Positions 1-7,481 of a stretch of 64,000 nt of DNA are shown one piece after another. The notes below the pieces were generated by a model. It was not told the origin of the DNA. It saw only the letters and a program-made list of their open reading frames with translations, and made no database searches. The first letter of the stretch is position 1. Every line of letters begins with the position of its first letter. The translations under genes and the position numbers were made by a program. The DNA comes from a virus, in the IMG/VR virus record IMGVR_UViG_3300031800_000001, positions 52,087 through 116,086 of that record; one strand, given 5' to 3'.

Positions 1-1
1 C

Positions 2-184
2 GCAAGTGGGTTTATTGACGTTTATATTAGGCCAACCGATACCTCCGGCGTGCCCGTGGTACAGGGGGTGTATGATGTAGAAAAATATCTAACCGTTCCT
101 ATTGCGTCAGGAGATTGGGAGGCTGAAAAAGTGGTAAAAGGATATTTTAATGTCGTTCCAGAAGTGACAATATCACTACAGTAG
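2..184 (+). CDS. C-terminal end of an unidentified protein (cut by window start)
   Basis: An open frame enters from the left edge and ends with TAG at 182-184, giving the last 60 residues of a protein whose start lies outside the window. The tail of the protein is rich in Val, Thr and aromatic residues and looks like beta structure (for example GFIDVYIRP and VPEVTISLQ). It ends 10 bases before the collagen-like fibre gene, on the same strand, so it is probably another virion or fibre component in the same transcription unit. No family is recognised from this fragment. Confidence 0.6.
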   Translation, partial: ASGFIDVYIRPTDTSGVPVVQGVYDVEKYLTVPIASGDWEAEKVVKGYFNVVPEVTISLQ

Positions 185-194
185 GGAACGATAA

Positions 195-3100
195 ATGGCT
201 CAAAAGGAAGTATCTGTACAGATTACGCAATTGAGTGCAAGCGTAGAAGCTGCCTCTTCTGCCGGTGCTTCTGTGTCCCAATCTACATCCAGCGCTACAG
301 TAATCAGCGCCAAATCAGCAGGAGCACAGACTATCATGGCTGGGCCTCAGGGGCCAGCAGGGCCATCTGGTATATCTGGCATGCAAGGAATATCCGGTAT
401 GTCTGGCACAGGTCCAATAGGACCAAGTGGAGCTACTGGAGCCTCTGGCATTTCTGGAACGCAAGGAGAACAAGGTTCTCAGGGTGACCAAGGCGACCAA
501 GGGATTCAGGGTCCAAGCGGAGCTACAGGAGTCTCGGGTATTTCTGGAACGCAGGGCATCCAAGGCCCTTCTGGGGCTACTGGCATTTCGGGTATTTCTG
601 GAATGCAAGGAGGACAGGGTATTCAAGGAACCCAAGGCGACCAAGGCGACCAAGGCGACCAAGGAATTCAGGGGCCAAGCGGGGCCACGGGAATTATAGG
701 AGCCACGGGCAGCCAAGGCCCTATAGGACCGCATATCACAGGAATTAGTGGTAGTGGGACAGGGGTAAGCTTCTTTGTCTCCGGAGGAGGCATCCTCGGG
801 CCAATAAACATACAAGGACCAAGCGGTGCGACAGGCACTAGTGGAATATCAGGGTTAAAAGGAGACTCGGGACCTCAAGGAGATGTCGGAAGTACTGGAC
901 CAACGGGCCCTCAGGGCTCGCAAGGGGATCAAGGCCTTGTTGGCGGAGACACTTTTAACTTTTATTTTAGTACAGATACCATAGACACAGACCCCACAAA
1001 TGGATATTTAAAATTTGGGAATTCCACCTACTCAAGCATAACCGAAATATACGTCGATGATATGGAAAAAGGTGGAGACTCCATAACTGACTGGGTCGAT
1101 GCCTTAGATGACGTTTATCAATCAAGAATAAAAGTTTTCTCGGCTAGTGACGCAGAAAAGTGGGCGGTCTTCAAAGTAGTTTCGGACAACACCGCAAAGG
1201 TCGGCTATACCCAAATCAATGTTAATTATATAGCTCATAGCGATTTATTCGTAGTAGACGAAGAGGTAGCAATGACTTTTGCGCCAGCCGCACAAGGCCC
1301 GAAGGGGGATACTGGACCGACGGGGCCGGGAGGCGCTCAAGGCGATCAGGGGGATCAAGGGGTTGCTGGAACTAGCGGCATTGGAATCACTGGTATAAGT
1401 GGGAGCGGAACAGGGGTAAGCTTTTTATTATCTGGTGGCGGAACTCTTGGTCCAATAAATATACAGGGCCCATCTGGTTTATCTGGTTTATCTGGAATAT
1501 CAGGAATGCCGGGAGGTCTGGGAAGCACAGGCCCTCAAGGAGCTCAAGGTGACAAAGGCGACAAAGGCGACCAAGGCGACCAAGGAATTCAGGGAATCCA
1601 AGGACCAAGCGGGGCCACAGGAGCCACAGGAGCCGTGGGGCCGCACATTACAGGCGTAAGTGGCAGTGGGACAGGGGTAAGCTTTTTAGTCTCAGGAGGA
1701 GGCGTCATTGGACCAATAAATATACAAGGGCCCTCTGGGCTTACAGGAATCTCCGGAATGCCGGGAGGACTAGGAAGCGCGGGTCCCCAAGGCGATCAAG
1801 GAATCCAAGGGTCGCAAGGCATACAAGGAACCCAAGGAGACCAAGGTCTTGTTGGCGGAGATAGCTTCGATTTTTATTGGACTACTGATACGGTAGTTTC
1901 TGACCCCGGAAATGGATACATAAAGTTTGATAATTCAACTTATGCAAATGTACAAAAAGTTTTAGTTGATGACCTAGAAAAAGGAGGGGATTCAATAATC
2001 GATTGGGTTAATTCTTTGGATCACGTAACCGGCTCTAGAATAAAAATATTCGACTCGGCCACTGCCGAAAAATGGGCCGTATTTAGGATAGGAAAAGATA
2101 ATACTGCTGGAGCAGGATATACCCAGCTTAATGTCAATTATATAGCTCATAGTGACTCTTTCACGTTAAACGAGGCAGTCACATTAACCTATGCACCAGC
2201 GGCCAGTGGAGCACCGGGGGATGCCGGACCAGCAGGGCCTTCGGGAGCTACGGGAGCTACAGGCGTGGCGGGAGAGGGAACAGGGGACTTCGGTGGATAT
2301 AGCTTTAGTTTTTATTATAATAGCGGGTATTCAGAAGCTCTTTGGTCCGAGGGGCCGGGAACCAGCGGGCTTAAGTTGGTGACTCCGAATAATGATATAC
2401 GTGACACGTCGGGCATAGATATATCTTATACTAATTATCGCGGGGGAGATGCTACTTACTGGCTTGAAGATTTTGGAAATTATGGTGATGTAGCAAATAG
2501 AGGCATATTAAAATTATTCCATCGAGATAAAGTCAATGTAGAGTGGGCTGCATTTTTGATTACTGGCCAGCCTGCAAGCCGTGATTCTTGGTCAAACGTA
2601 GGAGTTACATGGAAGTCCTCGTCGTCGAGCAGTCCGCCATTGTTTACTCACTCTGGGGAAACCGTAGTCTCTTTCGTTCCAGCTGGCCCAACCGGACAAG
2701 CAGGAGCAGCAGGAGCAGCAGGAGTAGGCGGCGGTGGCGGTGGTGGTGCTCCAGCCACTGGACATACTGGAGCATTTCAGTTCCATGGAGGCTCTATGAA
2801 TGACGTTGGCGTGGGTTCGCTTTCGGGGTCGAATGTACTTTTTGAAGGGCACGACTTCAACCAATCGACTACCGGATTTGAATACGCAAACGCAATAGGG
2901 ATTGGTCAGGAATTTCAAGAGCTAGCCCTCGGAAACATAGCTCAGTACCCGAACCCAGTCACGCCGGAGTACATCTTAGATTGCGGCATGTCGGGAACGT
3001 TGGACGTAAGGGGCGAGGTGTGGGTCAGTGGAAACCTTGTGCCTCATGTAAGCGGAGGCTTTAATTTGGGCTATAATGAGCCCGCCGGTCTCGGGGCAGA

Positions 3101-4241
3101 AACAAGAGGTAAATGGTGGGGGGAGATCTTTGCAGATAGTGGGACTTTTCATGGGGCCGCAGTTAACTCGCTTGACGTTATAAATCACGGGGCAAGAGTA
3201 AGCATCGGGGCAAGCCCCGACTACATGTATGGATCGGCAGGCGGATCATTATATTGTCCTACCGGCTATTTTGACAAGATAGGATCATGGCTAGATGCAC
3301 AGGGACAACCCCCACTGAATACAACTATGCATGGAGTTTTCCTTCACCAAAATTGTCTGCATTTCTCGCCAGAGCTTGACGGAGGGGCAGATCTTGGAAC
3401 CCCAGATTTATATTGGAGCAGTTTGTATTTAAACAACAACAGTCTCGTAATGTCAGGCGTAGGAATGACCGGCGCTGTGCATATCGGGTTCGATAATGAT
3501 CACAACCTTAGAATAAGCGCACCAAAGACTGGGAACGAAGTAACGATAAGCGGAACACCCTTAACGGGTTATTCTCCTAATACCGTGGCCGACATAAGGT
3601 TCTCCGGCACTGGACTGTCGGAGGCCACAACGCTAAGGGCCAATAGCGTTGGAGAGCTAACTATATCAACCCAAGGAGACGCAGGTGGGCAGACAACTAT
3701 TTCTAATGCTAAAATAACTTCGCCAATTTTTTCTGGAAACTCTGGGGTTTTTCGATCAGGAATAAACCTAACAAACACTGATCTTGGCATAACATATTTT
3801 GACGTACATGATGATGGTAATGCAGTAGGAGACATGACATTCTGTGGTCAAGTTAATCAATGCGTAGAAGACTTGGGGGAATTTGGCGAGACCGGATGGG
3901 TACCGGACCCATATGGTATAGGCATGGGTGGTACTGGATTCAGCATAAATATGGCTGGCAGCAACATGAAGAAATTCAACTTATGCTCGCATGCTCGCGG
4001 GCTTAATTTGACGAACATAAAGGCTGGGCGTTCAGTGACAATCCAGATCTTCGCAACAGACGGCTGTTTGACAGCAGACGATAATTATTACAGATTTTTA
4101 AGCGGTAACAACCTCAATTTTGTGGGAATTGAGCCGCATACCCTAAAGATAGGAAAAATGGGGCTACTGACAATAACCGCATACGGCACCGGCGCTAGCT
4201 CTTGCGTTTGTCACTGGGCTGAATCGGATTACACGGTTTAA
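195..4241 (+). CDS. Collagen-like tail fibre protein
   Basis: A 1,348-residue fibre protein. Residues about 48-250, 365-400, 425-500 and 520-555 are Gly-X-Y collagen triplets, with Ser or Thr very common in the second or third place (GPSGATG, GISGMSG). Bacterial and viral collagens of this kind form triple helices. Between the triplets lie three copies of a motif around GSGTGVSF and two close copies of a globular beta domain (residues about 251-365 and 554-670). A third, diverged copy spans about 700-830. A Gly/Ala-rich hinge near residues 835-855 leads to a C-terminal region of about 490 residues with many Ser-Gly and Thr-Gly turns. The last domain (IGKMGLLTITAYGTG) resembles the end of the protein at 5345-6259. 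ATG at 195 follows GGGAACG-like purines 10 bases after the previous stop. A role as a trimeric adhesion fibre is inferred. The LamG-like gene starts 3 bases downstream. Confidence 0.85.
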   Translation: MAQKEVSVQITQLSASVEAASSAGASVSQSTSSATVISAKSAGAQTIMAGPQGPAGPSGISGMQGISGMSGTGPIGPSGATGASGISGTQGEQGSQGDQGDQGIQGPSGATGVSGISGTQGIQGPSGATGISGISGMQGGQGIQGTQGDQGDQGDQGIQGPSGATGIIGATGSQGPIGPHITGISGSGTGVSFFVSGGGILGPINIQGPSGATGTSGISGLKGDSGPQGDVGSTGPTGPQGSQGDQGLVGGDTFNFYFSTDTIDTDPTNGYLKFGNSTYSSITEIYVDDMEKGGDSITDWVDALDDVYQSRIKVFSASDAEKWAVFKVVSDNTAKVGYTQINVNYIAHSDLFVVDEEVAMTFAPAAQGPKGDTGPTGPGGAQGDQGDQGVAGTSGIGITGISGSGTGVSFLLSGGGTLGPINIQGPSGLSGLSGISGMPGGLGSTGPQGAQGDKGDKGDQGDQGIQGIQGPSGATGATGAVGPHITGVSGSGTGVSFLVSGGGVIGPINIQGPSGLTGISGMPGGLGSAGPQGDQGIQGSQGIQGTQGDQGLVGGDSFDFYWTTDTVVSDPGNGYIKFDNSTYANVQKVLVDDLEKGGDSIIDWVNSLDHVTGSRIKIFDSATAEKWAVFRIGKDNTAGAGYTQLNVNYIAHSDSFTLNEAVTLTYAPAASGAPGDAGPAGPSGATGATGVAGEGTGDFGGYSFSFYYNSGYSEALWSEGPGTSGLKLVTPNNDIRDTSGIDISYTNYRGGDATYWLEDFGNYGDVANRGILKLFHRDKVNVEWAAFLITGQPASRDSWSNVGVTWKSSSSSSPPLFTHSGETVVSFVPAGPTGQAGAAGAAGVGGGGGGGAPATGHTGAFQFHGGSMNDVGVGSLSGSNVLFEGHDFNQSTTGFEYANAIGIGQEFQELALGNIAQYPNPVTPEYILDCGMSGTLDVRGEVWVSGNLVPHVSGGFNLGYNEPAGLGAETRGKWWGEIFADSGTFHGAAVNSLDVINHGARVSIGASPDYMYGSAGGSLYCPTGYFDKIGSWLDAQGQPPLNTTMHGVFLHQNCLHFSPELDGGADLGTPDLYWSSLYLNNNSLVMSGVGMTGAVHIGFDNDHNLRISAPKTGNEVTISGTPLTGYSPNTVADIRFSGTGLSEATTLRANSVGELTISTQGDAGGQTTISNAKITSPIFSGNSGVFRSGINLTNTDLGITYFDVHDDGNAVGDMTFCGQVNQCVEDLGEFGETGWVPDPYGIGMGGTGFSINMAGSNMKKFNLCSHARGLNLTNIKAGRSVTIQIFATDGCLTADDNYYRFLSGNNLNFVGIEPHTLKIGKMGLLTITAYGTGASSCVCHWAESDYTV
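733..1738 (+). repeat. Three dispersed copies of a ~94-bp GSGTGVSF module inside the fibre gene
   Basis: Copies at about 733-826, 1383-1476 and 1644-1738 encode nearly the same peptide (ITGxSGSGTGVSF, then SGGG, then GPINIQGPSG), each joined to collagen triplets. All three share the DNA stretch acaggggtaagctt, while other synonymous positions have drifted. This suggests older internal duplication kept by selection on the protein. Confidence 0.8.
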
Positions 4242-4243
4242 CG

Positions 4244-5296
4244 ATGTTCATTACACAGCCACGGAATTGCGCTCTTATTGGAAGCATACCATCAGGAATA
4301 TTTGAAGGTGACGGTTCAATTCTTCCGAAGACAACTGGGCACTCGACTTCCGATAACGGCGGAACAAAGCTGGTTGGGTACTTTAACCCAAATGATACAG
4401 GTAACGTGTCGGGCTCGACATACAACAACCTAGTTAGTGGTGAAATGGACTTGGCCATCTACAACGGAATGTCTTATACCACGGGATTTGTCGATGGAGC
4501 GGGTTTCTGGAGCGAAACAAGCGGCACGTTGTTTGACGGCAAAATCGTGGACGCGTCGGATTTTAGACTTACTCGTTATTTTGAGAGCGATGGAGCGGAT
4601 GATTTTTTAGGACCTATGTTGTCGTTTTCCGAAGGCTACATCCCCGACGTCCAAGAAACGGGTCTTTATTTAAATGCCGGTGACGGACCCTCGCCTCACG
4701 GTGGATATCAAAATCACGGTTGGGCGATGTGTATGTGGGTAAATTTTCCTCAGCAAGCTTGGGGAACGAGTGGTAATGTTTTGTTTAGCTGTGGACGCGA
4801 TGTTATGGATGATAGATCAACCCTAGCATATACTCTAGAGACGGGGTTTGCATATCAATTTGGTTTGGGGGCAACATATGCCGACACGCAAACACATATT
4901 AAACCAATAGAAGCCGATAGATGGTATTTTGTTGCGTATCAAAACAACGGCACTCGCAGCTTTCTTTACAATGATGATGGAACCGAGATCTCCGTTGATG
5001 GCAAGATCCTTCCTCTCCGACACGAATATGGTGAGTTTTTAAAGCAGGGGAGGTATGCTATGCCAATATACATAGGGGGGTACTACGAGCAGTACGAAAT
5101 AGACCCACCACTAGCCGAAAGGGCATATGATGTATCTAAATCAGGAACAAAATTCGGAATGATGCTCCTATACAGCGGCGAAATAGGAATCAATAGAATT
5201 ATACAAAATTATATAGCTACAAGAGATATGTATAACAGAAATAGCGGAGAAAAAGATCCATATTTTGTAGAAAGCCAAGATACATTTACATATTAA
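4244..5296 (+). CDS. LamG/concanavalin-like fibre-associated protein
   Basis: A 350-residue protein starting 3 bases after the fibre gene. From about residue 45 (LVGYFNPND) through TYNNLVSG, a WAMCMWVNF strand near residue 165, DRWYFVAYQNN near residue 225, and a closing IGGYYEQ then LLYSGEIG, the order of strands matches the LamG/concanavalin A-like jelly-roll fold. This fold commonly binds glycans in phage receptor-binding proteins. The gene at 6262-7239 has the same plan (GHFDPNN, TYSNLVAGQ, KWYMFSLV, HILVYNRAL), so the two are paralogues or share a domain. Binding to host surface polysaccharide is inferred, and the fold assignment rests on pattern rather than a search. A 48-base gap with no clear signal follows. 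Confidence 0.65.
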   Translation: MFITQPRNCALIGSIPSGIFEGDGSILPKTTGHSTSDNGGTKLVGYFNPNDTGNVSGSTYNNLVSGEMDLAIYNGMSYTTGFVDGAGFWSETSGTLFDGKIVDASDFRLTRYFESDGADDFLGPMLSFSEGYIPDVQETGLYLNAGDGPSPHGGYQNHGWAMCMWVNFPQQAWGTSGNVLFSCGRDVMDDRSTLAYTLETGFAYQFGLGATYADTQTHIKPIEADRWYFVAYQNNGTRSFLYNDDGTEISVDGKILPLRHEYGEFLKQGRYAMPIYIGGYYEQYEIDPPLAERAYDVSKSGTKFGMMLLYSGEIGINRIIQNYIATRDMYNRNSGEKDPYFVESQDTFTY

Positions 5297-5344
5297 AAAT
5301 AATTAGCAAGAACACGATCTGAACCCTAAAATAGAAAGAAGAAG

Positions 5345-6259
5345 ATGGATCTAGGAAAGAAAAATAAACAAATATTTGTAAAACAAATAAGCACATCAGG
5401 ATGGGAGCAAGGCGGAGCCCATACTGACTATGAGAATGTTTTCAAAATAGGAAATCCGGGTGACGGAATATTTATTTCTTCAGAAGGAGATAGATTTACA
5501 ATAACCAGCATTACTGGCTCAAACATCACCGGCAGTTTCGCAAGCTCGGGGATTTATGTGGGAAACACAGAGAACACTCTTCTTTTCAAATCTGTAATAG
5601 GAGGCAGTGGAATACAAATCACCGGTTATACGGGGGATTTGGTTATAGACTTTACGGGTAAACCTAGCCCAGAAGGACAAAACATAGGTACTGATTCGTC
5701 GGCTACTGGTTTAAGTGGGGTATTTAGGGGGATAGACCAAGCGGCGGATGGAACTAGTATTTTCCAATTCAGAAGCTTAACTGGTGCCGGAAATATTATT
5801 ATCACAGGCGACACGGGTAGATTAATTATAAGCGGAAATAATAGCGCCGGCGCTGGAGGTGGCGGAGGTGGCGGGGGTGGCTATACGGGTCATCATATTT
5901 ATAGTGGAGGAACAAATCCGGAAGATAGCGGAATTGGGATGATTGAGCAGAGCGGATTTACGGGAAGTTTTGCGCAGTCATTTTCGCAAATGATGGTAAC
6001 CGGAGATATAACTGGATTTAGTATGTCCGGAATGACAACTGGTGCGGCAGCCACAATAATGATAACCTGCCCAACCGGAAATAACGTAAGCTTCATGAAC
6101 GAATTCACATTCATAGGAGAAGAACCCGTGGCTTTTCACTCTGGAAAAACAGGCCTACTTGTTTTTACTTGCTTTGGCACTGGAGGCCCCGGGATTTCCC
6201 CACATGAGCACAATACGCTTCCAAGCGGAGTGTTAGCGGCATACGGAGTACAGGATTAA
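5345..6259 (+). CDS. Second fibre-type structural protein with poly-Gly hinge
   Basis: A 304-residue protein rich in Thr-Gly and Ser-Gly turns (SITGSNITGSF, GSGIQITGYTG, GAGNIIITGDTG), typical of beta-helical or beta-prism phage fibres. A run of nine glycines near residue 175 separates this part from a C-terminal domain ending KTGLLVFTCFGTG. That ending resembles the end of the collagen-like fibre at 195-4241 (KMGLLTITAYGTG). Start ATG 5345 follows a purine-rich ribosome binding site (AGAAAGAAGAAG). The gene forms a second fibre plus LamG pair with 6262-7239, which starts 3 bases after its stop. A role as an alternative or accessory fibre is inferred; the exact position on the virion is unknown. 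Confidence 0.6.
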   Translation: MDLGKKNKQIFVKQISTSGWEQGGAHTDYENVFKIGNPGDGIFISSEGDRFTITSITGSNITGSFASSGIYVGNTENTLLFKSVIGGSGIQITGYTGDLVIDFTGKPSPEGQNIGTDSSATGLSGVFRGIDQAADGTSIFQFRSLTGAGNIIITGDTGRLIISGNNSAGAGGGGGGGGGYTGHHIYSGGTNPEDSGIGMIEQSGFTGSFAQSFSQMMVTGDITGFSMSGMTTGAAATIMITCPTGNNVSFMNEFTFIGEEPVAFHSGKTGLLVFTCFGTGGPGISPHEHNTLPSGVLAAYGVQD

Positions 6260-6261
6260 GG

Positions 6262-7239
6262 ATGCATATAACAGACTGGAAAAGCACTGCTTGGCTACGA
6301 GCATTGGGACAGAAGTCTAGTTCAATCGTCGATGACGTTGAATTCAGGCCCGGAAAAGTTATATCCAAAAATCTTATTGGTCACTTTGATCCGAATAATA
6401 TTTCTTGTTATAACGGCGCTGTGGGAGGGGATACATACAGCAATTTGGTGGCCGGTCAGGAAGATTTATGTCTTTGGAATATGGATACGGTGCCGACGTT
6501 TGGCGAAACGCCTGATTTTGAATCACCGACAAGCACCTCGGTGGGCTATTTTATGGGAGATGGATTAGACAACTATATGCGCGAATGCGGGGGATATGCC
6601 GGAGGGTTCGCCCTTAATGTATCAAACGATTTTACCCTGAATGTCTGGGTTCAAGTGAATGCGGTTGCGCTTGGAAAACTAGGAGGCTCATCGTGTCCAA
6701 GATATGGAGGCTACATTGGGGTCGGTGCTATAAACGACAAGTCTAACGGTGGGTGTGCGGTTGGAGTTGTAGGAGACGATAGTGGGAACTACGGCAGGAT
6801 TGCCCTGTTCGCGCCGTCGGCGGATAGCCCGGCGGCGTATAGTGATCGCCGCTCAATCGGGTCGAAGATTGAGTCAAATAAATGGTATATGTTTTCACTA
6901 GTAAAAGAAGTTCTTAGTCCAAATTTTGATAGAATTACTTTGTATTTAAATGGGGTTTACCAAAGGTTAATTACGGGGGCGAATTGCACGCAAACTGGCA
7001 CAGGACAACACAAAGGAGAACTGATTCCGGCTGGCTATATTGGTGGGGCCCAACAGGTAGTTGTTATGGCTTTATGGCAAGAATATTACGGCATGGGTTC
7101 GCCTTCCCCCGCGTCGAGTGCTAATTTTGGCCACATTTTGGTATACAACAGGGCATTAAAACACTCAGAATTAAGACAAAACTATTTAGCGCTAAATCAA
7201 CTCTATTATCCATTTAGAGAAGGAGCAATAATACAATGA
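6262..7239 (+). CDS. LamG/concanavalin-like protein, paralogue of 4244-5296
   Basis: A 325-residue protein. After a short basic N-terminus comes GHFDPNN, TYSNLVAGQEDL, a FTLNVWVQV strand near residue 130, KWYMFSLV near residue 210, ITLYLNGVYQ, and near the C-terminus HILVYNRALKHSELRQNY. ITLYLNG and the final strand followed by a short helix are typical of LamG-like jelly rolls in phage adhesins. It shares the same strand order with the product of 4244-5296 but has diverged. It ends in a 4-base overlap with the next small gene. Carbohydrate binding is inferred from the fold pattern. Confidence 0.65.
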   Translation: MHITDWKSTAWLRALGQKSSSIVDDVEFRPGKVISKNLIGHFDPNNISCYNGAVGGDTYSNLVAGQEDLCLWNMDTVPTFGETPDFESPTSTSVGYFMGDGLDNYMRECGGYAGGFALNVSNDFTLNVWVQVNAVALGKLGGSSCPRYGGYIGVGAINDKSNGGCAVGVVGDDSGNYGRIALFAPSADSPAAYSDRRSIGSKIESNKWYMFSLVKEVLSPNFDRITLYLNGVYQRLITGANCTQTGTGQHKGELIPAGYIGGAQQVVVMALWQEYYGMGSPSPASSANFGHILVYNRALKHSELRQNYLALNQLYYPFREGAIIQ

Positions 7240-7481
7240 GAGAAGACCTAAAATTTGTTATATTAAACGAGAACGAAGTGGGCTATGTTGACTTCACAGA
7301 AGTCCTTCAAACTAGCCCAGCGTCAATGAGATATTCTTTAGATAGAAGCAAAACATTTGTAAAATATAAAGGGGAGCAGCCCGAGTTTATATTTGAAATT
7401 ACAAACGATCTAGTGGGAAGAAAAGAATACTCACACCAAGAGTTTTTGGAAATACTTAGCACAGAAGAATGGAACCGATAA
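7236..7481 (+). CDS. Small protein of unknown function (81 aa)
   Basis: An acidic 81-residue protein with an alternating strand/helix look: LKFVILNENEVGYVDF, then TSPASMRYSLD, KTFVKYKG, and a C-terminal helix EFLEILSTEEW. It overlaps the preceding LamG gene by 4 bases (ATGA) and the glycosyltransferase gene by 13 bases, so it is translationally coupled to both. It has no Cys and no obvious leader/core division, so it is not an evident peptide substrate for the nearby radical SAM enzymes. No family is recognised. Confidence 0.7.
   Translation: MREDLKFVILNENEVGYVDFTEVLQTSPASMRYSLDRSKTFVKYKGEQPEFIFEITNDLVGRKEYSHQEFLEILSTEEWNR

Noticed and set aside
195-7481. Diversity-generating retroelement target in the LamG or fibre genes
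   Set aside because: No reverse transcriptase gene or template-repeat pair is visible in the window.
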